Assembly (NCBI GenBank): GCA_963742715.1
Contig: CAVUMR010000003.1
Coordinates: 372,001-436,000 of the forward strand
Direction of reading: 5' to 3'
Length of the DNA stretch: 64,000 nucleotides
Origin: CAVUMR01 sp963742715
GTDB taxonomy: Bacteria; Actinomycetota; Actinomycetes; Mycobacteriales; Micromonosporaceae
Position 1 is the stretch's first letter, and every line of letters begins with the position of its first letter. A program made the position numbers and the translations under genes. Of the stretch, positions 37,381-47,049 are shown piece after piece. The notes beneath the pieces are model-generated. The model ran no database searches, was not told where the DNA came from, and saw nothing but the letters and a program-made list of their open reading frames with translations.

Positions 37381-38883
37381 TTACCACTCGATCCGGTCGA
37401 AGGCGGCACGCAGCCGCGCCGCCCGGGCCGGATGGTCCTGCCCGAGCCAGCCGATCCGGCCGAGCAGGTGACCGCGGAAGTCCGGATGGCCGTCCCGGTT
37501 CTGCGCATCCGGACCGGTACGGGCGGCGTTGTGCAGGATCGCGCGGAGCCGGTCGTACTCGTCCCGGGGTGCCGCCGGGCGCACGTTCACCACCAGCCCG
37601 CCGATCAGCTGCCGGTCGCTCCGGCCGCGCAGCCGGGTCTTCGCCTCGTTGATCTGGAACCCCTCGTCCGCCGCGATGGCAGCCAGCAGCGTCAGCGCCG
37701 GGAACACCGCGCTGACCGGCCCGGACAGGGCCAGATCGTCGGCGTACCGGGTGTAGCGGAGCGTGAACGCGTCCGCCAGCCCGGCCATCCGGCAGTCCAG
37801 CCGGTACCCGCAGAGGTTCGCCAGCGCCGGTGAGGTGGGCGCGCCCTGCGGCAGGTGCGGTCGGGCCAGCCGGCGCCGCTGGGTCCAGCCGGCCGCGGCC
37901 GCCGCCGGAGTGGCCAGCACCGATGCCGGGGTGGCGACCGTGACCAGCCCGGTGAGCGTGTGCGCGACCGGCTCCGGGTAGCCGGCCGTCCGGAAGATCC
38001 CGTACACCCGACCCGCCGTGACCGAGGCGAAGAAGCCGGCCAGGTCGATCCGGGCGACCATGGCCCGGCCGGCGTGCGCCGCCGCGTACGTGTGCACCGA
38101 CCGGTTCGGCACGAACCCGTGTACCGCCGGATGGGTCGGAATGAGGCCGACCAGCTCCCGCAGCAACCGGCGCTGCAACGCCTTGAGCCGCGGCTTCGGC
38201 ACCTCCAGCAGCCGGGCGCCGGAGCGCTTCGGGATCCACCGGTACCGGTAGTGCCGCAGCCGCTCGCTCGCCACCCGTCGCTCCAGCGACCGCCGGTCGG
38301 CGAACCAGTCGAGCTCGGCGTCGGTCAGGCCGAGGAAATCCGCGACCGCGGCGACGTCGTCCAGCCGCGGCACCGGCCACGGTCGCCGGACGGTACGGGT
38401 CGGCACCGCCTGCCGGGCGACCGCGCGCGGTCGGTGTCGCGGTCGCTGCCGGCCGGCCCGCACAGTGGCCCGGTACACCGGGTCGGCCAGTACGAACGCG
38501 GCCAGCTCGCGGGGCCGGTCTGTCGGAGCCCGGTGGTACCCGGCGAGCACCCGGTCGACCAGCCGGCGCAGCCACAGCCGCCGGGCGCCGAGTACGTGCG
38601 CGCCACTGTCCAGCAGCCCGGCGCGGCTCCAGTCGCCGGCCAGGAAGCTGTCCGCCAGTGCGCCGGCCACCGACTCCGCGGCCCGGCCCAGCGGCTCGTC
38701 GTCATCCGCCGGCCGGTCACCGGACGGATCGGGCAGGCCACCGAGTTGATCGAGTACGGCGCGCAGCAGCCGCCGGCCGTGCGGGTCGGGACCCTGCGGC
38801 TGCGGGTCCTGCGGCTCGGGGTCCTGCGGCTCGGGGCCTTGCGGCTCCGGGTCCTGCGGCTGCGGGTCCTGCGGCTCGGTCAT
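37381..38883 (-). CDS. Retron-like reverse transcriptase
   Basis: About 500 residues. RT blocks are in order: YRYRWIPKRSGARLLEVPKP (RT0/1), HGFVPNRSVHTYAAAHAG (RT2), ARIDLAGFFASV with D280 (RT3), LPQGAPTSPALANL with Q346 (RT4), YTRYADDLALSG with Y380-D383 (RT5) and KTRLRGRSDRQLIGGLVVN (RT6-7). All catalytic Asp are present, so the enzyme should be active. Compared with true retron RTs, NAxxH reads YAAAH (266-270) and VTG reads IGG. About 180 N-terminal residues precede the RT, beginning with a repetitive PQDPEPQ tail. No effector gene is adjacent. The ATG lacks a ribosome site, so the start is uncertain. Confidence 0.87.
   Translation of the reverse strand: MTEPQDPQPQDPEPQGPEPQDPEPQDPQPQGPDPHGRRLLRAVLDQLGGLPDPSGDRPADDDEPLGRAAESVAGALADSFLAGDWSRAGLLDSGAHVLGARRLWLRRLVDRVLAGYHRAPTDRPRELAAFVLADPVYRATVRAGRQRPRHRPRAVARQAVPTRTVRRPWPVPRLDDVAAVADFLGLTDAELDWFADRRSLERRVASERLRHYRYRWIPKRSGARLLEVPKPRLKALQRRLLRELVGLIPTHPAVHGFVPNRSVHTYAAAHAGRAMVARIDLAGFFASVTAGRVYGIFRTAGYPEPVAHTLTGLVTVATPASVLATPAAAAAGWTQRRRLARPHLPQGAPTSPALANLCGYRLDCRMAGLADAFTLRYTRYADDLALSGPVSAVFPALTLLAAIAADEGFQINEAKTRLRGRSDRQLIGGLVVNVRPAAPRDEYDRLRAILHNAARTGPDAQNRDGHPDFRGHLLGRIGWLGQDHPARAARLRAAFDRIEW
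38780..38880 (-). repeat. 15-bp in-frame tandem repeat at the start of the reverse transcriptase gene
   Basis: Six to seven degenerate units of GTCCTGCGGCTCGGG encode the QDPEP/QGPEP repeats at residues 2-35. Confidence 0.8.
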
Positions 38884-39181
38884 GGCGTGGGTGGCGCAGC
38901 TCTCTGTGCGGGAGTGGCCTGGGTGCGGTGGCTCTGGTGACGGCGGCTGTGGTGACGGCGGCAGCGCGCCCCGACCCTTTCCTGTCGTACCTGCGCACGC
39001 CCGCATGAAATGCGGCGACGCGCATGTGACGCGATGTGAACCACACCGTACGTCCCCGGGGTATCCCCGGAGAGGCGAAGCCGCGCACCAGGGCGCGACC
39101 GGCCAGCTCAGGTACGCGCTGCCACCCGCGCCCACCGTAGTCGTACCCGCGCGACCCCTCGCATCGATCGCGGCCGACGGG
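38884..39181. other. 298-bp region upstream of the reverse transcriptase gene
   Basis: Non-coding by inspection. It has a perfect hairpin CCGCAT-GAA-ATGCGG (39001-39015), a second one CCGGGG-TAT-CCCCGG (39057-39071), and a duplicated GGTGACGGCGGC (38936-38962). This is where a retron-type RNA would sit, but I cannot fold it into a convincing msr-msd. It also contains the promoter of the reverse transcriptase gene. Confidence 0.4.
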
Positions 39182-39772
39182 TCACGAGTCGCGCCGGTGC
39201 AGCTCGTACGCGATGACAAAAGCCACCCCGATCGCGGTGGCCAGCCCGAGCAGCGGCGCCCACAGCGACGGCGCGCCGCCGACCAGCCGCGGAATCGAGA
39301 GCGCGAGCAGGCCCAGCACCACGGACAGCACGACGACGGCCAGCGTGCGGCCCAGCCAACCGAGCAGCACGGTCGGCGCGGACACCGCGTCGATCGGCAG
39401 TACCGCCGCCAGCGCGGACGTGGTGTGGTGCAGGTACAGCACCGCGGTGAGCGCGATCAGCTGGGCGAGCGACACCGCGTAGCCGTACAGCAGGCTGTGC
39501 GCCACCCACTCGACGACCGAGACCACCTCCAGCACGGTGACCAGGGTCGAGCGGGGCAGCGCGGCCGCCAGGGTCGCGACCACGACGGCGAATGCCACCA
39601 TCGCACCGGACATCAGCGGTGGCGGCATCGGCACCAGCAGCGCGGCGGTACCGGCCGCGACCGCGGTCGTGCGCACCAGCGCGGGCCCGACCCGGACCCG
39701 CTGGCCGAACCGGTGCAGCCGCCGCAACCGGATCATCACGCGGCTCGCCGTCGGAGAAAGGCCGGTGCTCAC
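39182..39772 (-). CDS. Membrane protein at the end of the MoxR/DUF58 operon
   Basis: 196 residues with five hydrophobic segments after a basic N-terminus: TTAVAAGTAALLVPM, MSGAMVAFAVVVATLAAAL, LAQLIALTAVLYLHHTTSALAAVL, LAVVVLSVVLGLLAL and LLGLATAIGVAFVIAYEL. I do not recognise a named family, but genes like it often end MoxR-DUF58 clusters in actinobacteria. The GTG start is the last element of the 57-bp repeat array that separates it from DUF58. Confidence 0.75.
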   Translation of the reverse strand: MSTGLSPTASRVMIRLRRLHRFGQRVRVGPALVRTTAVAAGTAALLVPMPPPLMSGAMVAFAVVVATLAAALPRSTLVTVLEVVSVVEWVAHSLLYGYAVSLAQLIALTAVLYLHHTTSALAAVLPIDAVSAPTVLLGWLGRTLAVVVLSVVLGLLALSIPRLVGGAPSLWAPLLGLATAIGVAFVIAYELHRRDS

Positions 39773-39943
39773 GGTGCCGCCTTCGTTCGCGACTGCGGGG
39801 CTTGCTCCGCGGCACTCCTCGCGCTCACCGATGCCGCCTTCGTTCGCGACTGCGGGGCTTGCTCCGCGGCACTCCTCGCGCTCACCGATGCCACATTCGT
39901 TCGCGACTGCGGGGCTTGCTCCGCGGCACTCCTCGCGCTCACC
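39773..39943. repeat. 57-bp tandem repeat, three copies
   Basis: Three near-identical units with a 57-bp period fill the gap between the DUF58 stop codon and the GTG of the downstream membrane protein. Each contains GACTGCGGGGCTTGCTCCGC. On the minus strand each begins GGTGAGCGCGAGG, resembling the start of the downstream gene. 57 bp equals 19 codons, and the array stays open in that frame. The DUF58 stop codon lies inside the right-hand copy. Confidence 0.92.
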
Positions 39944-41337
39944 GGAGCATCGCCTTCGGGGCGGAGGCCATCCGGGCCACGTCCCGCAGCACCAGGTCGA
40001 GGCTGCCGGCGCCGGCCCAGGCGACCACCGGCACGCCGTGCTCGCGCAGCCGCCCGATCATGTTCTCCCGGTCCAGCCGCCACACCCGGTACGCCACGTC
40101 GGTCCACTCGCTGCTGCGCTCCGGCCGGGTAGCGGGCGCCAGCGTGTCGACCGCGACCACGAACCGCCCGGCCCGGGCCAGCCGGGCCAGCATCGCCGCG
40201 CTGCGCTCGTCCACCAGCGGGGTCAGCACCACGACCAGCGCGTTCGGCGGCAGCATCGACGGGCCGAGCAGCCGGGCTCCCGGCTCCACGCCGGTGGGCA
40301 GCACCATCACGTCGAGCAGCCACTCCAGCGCGGTCAGGTACTGCCGGCGCCCGCTGGCCGGGCGCAGCCGCCGCGCCGCGGTCCGTACTCCAGCAGCGAC
40401 ACCCGGTCGCCGCGGTGCAGGTAGTGCTCGGCGATGCCGGCCGCCGCCCGGACCGTGGTGTCGAGCACCGCGGCCGCGCCGTGCATCCCGCCCGACCGGC
40501 CGGCCTCGTGCAGCACGTCGAGCAGCAGCACCACCTCGGCGTCGCGGTCGGACAGGGTGGCGCCACGTGCAGCTGCCGGGTGCGCAGCGACACCCGCCAG
40601 TCGACCCGGCGCAGCCGGTCGCCGGGCGCGAACGGGCGCACCCCGGCCAGCTCGCCGCCCTCGCCCGGCCGGCGGGACCGGTGCGTACCGACCAGGCCGG
40701 CCGCCCGCGGCATCGCCTCGGCCGCCTCGAACGGCTCGGTGACGGGTACACCCGCATGGGTACCGCTCGACCCGCATCGGCCGGCTGGCCAGCAGGCCGT
40801 CGCAGGCGACCGCCTGACCGACGCCGGCCCGACCGCGTGCCGGCCCCACCGCGGCGGCATCGCCGTGCAGTTCGACGTCGGCCAGCGCGTCCGCGGCCAC
40901 CGGCGCCGCGTACGGCCCCCATGCCGCGCTCGAACACGAGCCAACGGCGAAGCGCGGCTGCGGACCACGACCAGGTCGAGCGGTACGTCGTTCGGGTTGC
41001 CGACGGTGATCGCGCCGCGCAGCGGCCCGCCCTCGCCGGTGATCGTGTCCGTCAGCGCGAGCGTCGTCACCGGCAACTCGGACGGCCGCCGGCGCAGGCC
41101 CACGCGGTGCCGAGCGCGAACGGCGCGCCAGCACCACCAGATCGATCCGGCCGAGGGTCACCCCGACGATCAGCAGGACGGTGACCAGCCCGACCGCCCG
41201 GCGCAGCGCCCGGGTCGGCACCCAGTCGTACGTGCGGGAGTCCGGATGCGGCGCGCGCTCGACCCGGTCGGTGACGTCGTCATCGTCCCGGATGCCCGTC
41301 CGGCCGGGTCGCTTGCCTCCGCCGAACAGTGGCGCGG

Positions 41338-41341
<4 letters not shown>
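39939..41341 (-). pseudogene. DUF58 protein gene with about six frame breaks
   Basis: Pieces of one DUF58 protein are spread over three frames. In order: a membrane start (LVTVLLIVGVTLGRIDLVVL), LRRRPSELPVTTLALTDTIT, WGPYAAPVAADALADVELHG, FAPGDRLRRVDWRVSLRT (the DUF58 signature), DAEVVLLLDVLHEAG and PPNALVVVLTPLVDERSA. Breaks occur near 41120, 41105, 40962, 40750, 40560 and 40385. All pieces keep good codon use and conserved residues, which points to sequence error or very recent damage rather than old decay. The start is unclear; a CTG overlapping the MoxR stop, or GTG at 41221, are candidates. Such proteins act with MoxR ATPases at the membrane. Confidence 0.8.
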
Positions 41342-42514
<1,173 letters not shown>

Positions 42515-42518
<4 letters not shown>

Positions 42519-43072
42519 AGGTTCTCCATCCGTTCGACAAGCGCGCCGAACACATCGGGTCCGGGGGCTTCGTGCCTGGTACCGGTCAGAAAGCCGTGCA
42601 GGTCCGGGCCGAGCAGGGCCGGCGCGCGATCGGAGTCCAGCCCGATCCCGTGCCGCTGCCGCAGTCGCTCCTCGACGATCCGGCTCACCGCCGGTCGGAC
42701 CGTACGGGAGAACCGGAGCGCCTCGTCATGCGTCCAGGCGAGCCGGTCCTCCCAGCGAACCACCTCGGCGAACGGCCGGTCGGACAGCTCGGTGGTGGGC
42801 GACAGCGGCGGCACCGGCAGCGGTACCGGCGGCCCGTGCACCGCGTAGGTGATCCGCCGGGCCACGATGGCGGCGAAGATCAACCCGGCGATCAGGGGTA
42901 GCGGCAGGCCGACGCGGATCAGCCGGAGGAGCGCGAAGATCGCCCCGCCCAGCAGGAACGACACCAGCGCCATGAGACCGAGCCACCCGATCGTGACATC
43001 CGTCGGCCGGTACGGCTTGAGGATCGGATCGCGTTTGCCGGGCCGCATCATGTCGCCGTAGTAGGTGGCCAT
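42515..43072 (-). CDS. Membrane protein of the MoxR/DUF58 operon
   Basis: 185 residues with two transmembrane helices near the N-terminus (IGWLGLMALVSFLLGGAIFAL and LPLPLIAGLIFAAIVA), then a ~110-residue soluble domain. No family name is evident. It overlaps the DUF4129 stop (ATGA) upstream and the MoxR start (GTGA) downstream, so the four genes are one translationally coupled unit. Confidence 0.8.
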
Positions 43073-43890
43073 CAGCGCTGGCCCCTACCGCGGCGGGTGG
43101 CCCGGCCCGCGGGTCTGTCCGGTGTGGCACCCGATGGCGTACCGGCGAGCACCCGCGACCCGGCGGTCAGCTCGGCGCGGAGCCGTTCCAGCGCATCCCG
43201 GGCCAGCTGTCGGGTCGACTCGTCCACCTCGTGCGGGGCGTACCGGGCCGACCGGTACGCGGTGGCCAACTGGTCGAGCATCCGCGCCGCGGTCGTACCG
43301 GCCGGGATGTGCTCCGCGAGCATCCGCGCCACCAGGTCGGCCGGCGTGTCCGAGACCAGTCGCGGGCTACCGGCCCGGGCCGCCGTCGCCTCCAGCCGCA
43401 GCCAGCAGGCGATGGTGGCGCGCCTCGGGTCGGACTCGTCGATCAGTTCGTCCAGACCGGCCTCGACCGCGATCCGTACCTCCTCGACCGAGGCTCCGGT
43501 GGAGGTCGGCTCCGGCTCCTCTTCCTCCGGCTTCGGCCGCCGCCGCATCCGTACCGAATCCCGGATGCTGAGCATCAGGTACACCGTGATCGCCACGTAG
43601 GCGGCGAGCAGCACGCCGATGATCACGCCGGGGATCCACAGCGGCATCGGTTCGTCCGGCGCTGCGACGACCGGCGGCTCGGGGTCGTGTGGTGCCGGCG
43701 AGTCCTTCGGTGGCCCCCCTTCAAAGGGCCGGTACTGCCCGTGCGCGAACGGCAGGTCGGTGACGTCCGGGCTGGTCATCGAGGCGGCCGCCGCGGTGGC
43801 CAGCAGCAGGATCACGACCGCCACCACCGGCGCGACCCAGCGCACCGCCCGGCGGCCGTCCACGCGACCCATGGCGGACCACTTGGCCAC
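43072..43890 (-). CDS. DUF4129 domain membrane protein
   Basis: 272 residues. Two transmembrane helices (VAPVVAVVILLLATAAAA and WIPGVIIGVLLAAYVAITVYL) flank a Pro-rich loop; the C-terminal ~100 residues match the DUF4129 region (ACWLRLEATAARAG, TPADLVARMLAEHIPAG, LATAYRSARYAPHEV). DUF4129 proteins accompany MoxR and DUF58 in many actinobacteria. It heads the operon. The GTG start has GGGGGGAG upstream; an ATG six codons later is less likely. Confidence 0.85.
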   Translation of the reverse strand: MAKWSAMGRVDGRRAVRWVAPVVAVVILLLATAAAASMTSPDVTDLPFAHGQYRPFEGGPPKDSPAPHDPEPPVVAAPDEPMPLWIPGVIIGVLLAAYVAITVYLMLSIRDSVRMRRRPKPEEEEPEPTSTGASVEEVRIAVEAGLDELIDESDPRRATIACWLRLEATAARAGSPRLVSDTPADLVARMLAEHIPAGTTAARMLDQLATAYRSARYAPHEVDESTRQLARDALERLRAELTAGSRVLAGTPSGATPDRPAGRATRRGRGQR

Positions 43891-43954
43891 CGGCTCTCCC
43901 CCCTGCGCGGCCCGATACGCCGGCGACGCGCTCGGCGCCCCGCGGCCGGTGTCC

Positions 43955-44749
43955 CTACAGGCCCGCCACCGCCCTGGCGCGGGCCAGTATGCCGTCCAGC
44001 ATGGCCGGCGTGAGCCGACCTGTGAATGTGTTCTGTTGGCTCACGTGGTAACAACCGAGCAACGTTACGGTTGCGCCCCGATGCTCCGCACCGTGCCCGA
44101 AGACCGGGCGCGGTTTCGGTGGCTGCTCCCCCAGCGCGGCCACGGCCGCCGGCCAGTAGCTGGCCCAGGCGAACGCCCCGAGCGCCACGACCACCCGCGC
44201 CGACGGCCGCAACAGCTCCAGTTCGCGCACCAACCAGGGCGCGCAGGTGTCCCGTTCACCGGGCGTCGGCTTGTTCGCCGGTGGCGCGCACCGTACGGCC
44301 GCGACGATGCGGGTGTGCCACAGCCGCAGTCCGTCGTCCGCACTCACGCTCGTCGGCTGGTTCGCCAGCCCGGCCCGGTGCAGCGCGGCGTACAGCACGT
44401 CACCGGATCGGTCGCCGGTGAACACCCGGCCGGTACGGTTCGCACCGTGCGCGGCCGGCGCCAATCCGAGAATGACGATGGGCGCGTCCGGCGGGCCGAA
44501 CCCGGGCGCCGGGCGGCCCCAGTATTCCTGGTCGGCGAACGCAGCCCGCCGGGTCAGGGCCACCTCTTCCCGCCACTCGACCAGTCGCGGGCAGGCCCGG
44601 CACACCGACACCCGGGCATCCAGCTGCTCCAGCTCCCCGGCCCCCGCGGCCAGCTCGCGCACCGCGCCGGCATCGGCGGCCACGGGGGTACCGGCGTGCG
44701 CCGGGTCACCGGGCCAGCCGGTACCGGGCGGCACGAAAGCGCTGGTCAT
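43955..44749 (-). CDS. Uracil-DNA glycosylase, family 5 (UdgB type)
   Basis: 264 residues. It removes uracil and other deaminated bases from DNA. Four cysteines for a 4Fe-4S cluster are present: C50 and C53 (CRACPRL), then RCAPP and RDTCAPW further on. The active-site motif GLAPAAHGANRTGRVF identifies family 5; GCYHVSQQNTFTGRLT is the second conserved loop. The ATG has GGGGAGGG 5 nt upstream. It lies 16 bp downstream of ppx on the same strand. Confidence 0.93.
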   Translation of the reverse strand: MTSAFVPPGTGWPGDPAHAGTPVAADAGAVRELAAGAGELEQLDARVSVCRACPRLVEWREEVALTRRAAFADQEYWGRPAPGFGPPDAPIVILGLAPAAHGANRTGRVFTGDRSGDVLYAALHRAGLANQPTSVSADDGLRLWHTRIVAAVRCAPPANKPTPGERDTCAPWLVRELELLRPSARVVVALGAFAWASYWPAAVAALGEQPPKPRPVFGHGAEHRGATVTLLGCYHVSQQNTFTGRLTPAMLDGILARARAVAGL

Positions 44750-44765
44750 CCGGCCCTCCCCGTGG

Positions 44766-45755
44766 TCACGCCAGTGACCAGGCGATGCCGTCGAGGATGT
44801 CGTGCTCGCTGGCGATCACCGAGGTGGCGCCGGCCTGCTCCATCAGTATCCGGAGTACGAGTGCGCCGGCGGCGATCACGTCCGCCCGACCGGGGTGCAT
44901 GACCGGTAGCGCCAGCCGCTCGGTACGGGTGGCGGCGAGCAGCCCGGCGGTCACCTTCGCCACGTCGTCGTACGAGATGCGGGAGTGGTGGATCCGGCTC
45001 GAGTCGTACTCCGGCAGCCCCATCGCGAGAGCGGCGACGGTGGTGACCGAACCGGCCAGCCCGACCAGGGTGCCGGTCAGGGCGTCTCGCCCGACCGCGT
45101 CTCGTCCGCCCGCGTCTCGCCCGCCAGTCTCTCGCCCGCCAGTCTCTCGCCCGACCGCGTCTCGTCCGATCGCGTCGAGGCCGCGGTCGATGGCGGTCCG
45201 GATGTCCGTCTCGGCGGCCGCGATCTCCATCGCGGTCGGCGGATCGCCGTGCAGGTGCCGCTCGGTCATCCGGACGCATCCGACGTCCACGCTGGTCGCG
45301 GACGCGACGTCGACTTCTCCGAGGACCAGCTCGGTGGAGCCGCCGCCGATGTCGGCCACCAGGTACGGCGGGGTCGCCGCCGGCAGTCCGCGTACCGCGC
45401 CGACGAACGACAGGTGCGCCTCGGCGTACCCGGTGATCACCTCGGGATCGGCGCCGAGCACCGCGCGCACCATCCGGACGAAGTCCTCCGCGTTGGACGC
45501 GTCCCGACTCGCGCTGGTGGCCACCATCCGTACCTTGGTCGCGCCGTGCGCGCGGATCTGCTCGGTGTAACCGGCGAGCGCCTGACCGGTCCGTTCGATC
45601 GCCTCGGGAGCCAGCCGGCCGGTACGGTCCACGCCCTGCCCGAGCCGGACGATGCGCATGTCCCGGACCACGTCGACCAGTTCGTCGCCGGACACGTCGG
45701 CGATCAACAGCCGGATCGAGTTGGTACCGCAGTCGATCGCGGCCACCCGGGTCAT
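44766..45755 (-). CDS. ppx: Exopolyphosphatase/pppGpp phosphohydrolase (Ppx/GppA)
   Basis: 329 residues, ASKHA-fold phosphatase acting on polyphosphate or pppGpp. Phosphate-1 loop AAIDCGTNSIRLLIADV, RDMRIVRLGQGV, ATSASRDASNAEDF, phosphate-2 loop VADIGGGSTELVLG and the LAGSVTTVAAL motif are present; the length matches the short actinobacterial Ppx1/Ppx2 type. A repetitive insert (GRDAVGRETGGRETGG) lies before LAGSV. The ATG overlaps the DUF501 stop (ATGA) and follows GGAGGAC. Confidence 0.92.
   Translation of the reverse strand: MTRVAAIDCGTNSIRLLIADVSGDELVDVVRDMRIVRLGQGVDRTGRLAPEAIERTGQALAGYTEQIRAHGATKVRMVATSASRDASNAEDFVRMVRAVLGADPEVITGYAEAHLSFVGAVRGLPAATPPYLVADIGGGSTELVLGEVDVASATSVDVGCVRMTERHLHGDPPTAMEIAAAETDIRTAIDRGLDAIGRDAVGRETGGRETGGRDAGGRDAVGRDALTGTLVGLAGSVTTVAALAMGLPEYDSSRIHHSRISYDDVAKVTAGLLAATRTERLALPVMHPGRADVIAAGALVLRILMEQAGATSVIASEHDILDGIAWSLA
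45082..45171 (-). repeat. 15-bp in-frame tandem repeat, six copies, in ppx
   Basis: Six units of GCGTCTCGCCCGACC or variants encode GRDAV/GRETG pentapeptides inside the Ppx reading frame, between the two halves of the fold. Confidence 0.88.
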
Positions 45756-46441
45756 CGACCGTCCTCCGCCGCCGGGGTATCGGCGCCTTCCGACAGCGAG
45801 GCTGTCGTGGACCCGCCTGCTGGGAGCGAGGCCGTCGAGGACTCGCCTGCTGGGCGCGAGGCGGCTTGGAGCGAGGCGGCTTGGAGCGAGGCGGCTTGGA
45901 GCGAGGCGGCTGGCGGCGCGACACACGGGCCGGCGGTCCACCAGGGCTCCACCAGGTCCAGCGTCTCGTCCCCGAACGGGTTGGTACCCGGGCCGGTGGC
46001 CAGCGCGTGCGCCAGGTGTACGTGCAGGCACTTGACCCGCTTCGGCATGCCACCGGCGGACACCCCGGCGATCTCCGGTACGACGCCGATCTCCTCGCGC
46101 CGCCGCAGGTAGTCCGCGTGCGCGTCGGCGTACTGCCCGGCCAGCTCGGGATCGGTGGCGAGCCGTTCGGTCATCGGGCGCATCGCGCCGCCCGACTCGA
46201 GCCGGCTCACCGCGCTGGCCGCACGGGGGCAGGTCAGGTAGTACAGCGTCGGAAAGGGGGTGCCGTCCGGCAGCCGCGGCGTCGTCTCCACCACGTCCGG
46301 CAGCCCGCACGGGCACCGGTGCGCCACCATCCGGGTGCCTCGCGGCGGCCGGCCGAGCTGCTCGGCCACCACCGCGAGGTCGTCCGGTCCGGCCGGTTCC
46401 CGCACCGGCGGCGATAGTTCGTCCCGCACTCGTCCGCTCAC
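45752..46441 (-). CDS. DUF501 protein
   Basis: 229 residues. DUF501 core with VAHRCPCGLPDVVETTPRLP, TLYYLTCPRAASAVSRLESGG and a C-terminal MPKRVKCLHVHLAHALATGPG; the cysteines and histidines suggest metal binding. Its role is unknown, but it is always found between divIC and ppx in actinobacteria. The last ~55 residues are repetitive (AASLQAASLQ and TASLPAGG). The GTG overlaps the previous stop (GTGA) and has no separate ribosome site, consistent with coupling. Confidence 0.9.
   Translation of the reverse strand: MSGRVRDELSPPVREPAGPDDLAVVAEQLGRPPRGTRMVAHRCPCGLPDVVETTPRLPDGTPFPTLYYLTCPRAASAVSRLESGGAMRPMTERLATDPELAGQYADAHADYLRRREEIGVVPEIAGVSAGGMPKRVKCLHVHLAHALATGPGTNPFGDETLDLVEPWWTAGPCVAPPAASLQAASLQAASLQAASRPAGESSTASLPAGGSTTASLSEGADTPAAEDGR
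45796..45911 (-). repeat. In-frame 15-bp and 30-bp repeats at the DUF501 C-terminus
   Basis: Two 30-bp units (45796-45855) are followed by four units of GCGAGGCGGCTTGGA (45856-45911, the last partial). They encode the AASLQ and related repeats of the tail. Confidence 0.88.
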
Positions 46442-47043
46442 TTCGTTGTGGGCTGATCCGCCGCCTGCACGCTCGACCAGAGCCGGCCGTACCAGGGGCC
46501 ACTGTCACTCGCGCGGGACCTGCCGGCACCCGGGTTGTCCCGCGCGGCACCGGCCGGGTCGGACACGATCACGTACGCCACCTCACCCGGCCGGACGTAC
46601 TGCAGCCGGCTGCGCGCCTGCGCCCGCACGTACTCCGGGTCGTTCCACTTGGCTCGCTCCTGCTCCAGTCCGGCGATCCGTCGCCGCTGCGCCTGCTGGT
46701 CCTGCTTGAGCTGGCTGATCTCGGCGCGCTGGTCGAGGTAGGTACGGACCGGATAGGCGTACGCGAGGACCAGCGCGGACAGGACCAGCGCGAGTACCGC
46801 CGCGCGCCCGGTGAAGCGGCCCCGTGGCCGTGGCGCCCGGGTGCGCTGCGCGCCACCGGCGGCTGCCGCGCGACGTGCGCTCGCCGGACGGCTGGCGGAC
46901 CGGCCGGCGCTGCTCGCCGCACCGCGCCCGGTCGACCCGGACGCGCCGCGCGCGGTCGACGTGGACCGGCGGGACGTACCCCGCTGCTCGGTTCCGGGTC
47001 GACGCGCCGGCCCCTGGCCGCTGGGTGTCCGCCGCTGCGCCAT
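46438..47043 (-). CDS. Septum formation initiator FtsB/DivIC family protein
   Basis: 201 residues. A basic, Ala/Ser/Arg-rich cytosolic N-terminus (~78 residues) precedes one transmembrane helix (AAVLALVLSALVLAYAYPV), then a coiled coil (DQRAEISQLKQDQQAQRRRIAGLEQE) and the DPEYVRAQARSRLQYVRPGE segment of the FtsB/DivIC family, which links FtsL and FtsQ at the divisome. It follows eno and precedes DUF501, the usual actinobacterial order. The ATG has no clear ribosome site and lies 6 bp after the eno stop. Confidence 0.92.
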   Translation of the reverse strand: MAQRRTPSGQGPARRPGTEQRGTSRRSTSTARGASGSTGRGAASSAGRSASRPASARRAAAAGGAQRTRAPRPRGRFTGRAAVLALVLSALVLAYAYPVRTYLDQRAEISQLKQDQQAQRRRIAGLEQERAKWNDPEYVRAQARSRLQYVRPGEVAYVIVSDPAGAARDNPGAGRSRASDSGPWYGRLWSSVQAADQPTTK

Positions 47044-47049
47044 CGCAGG

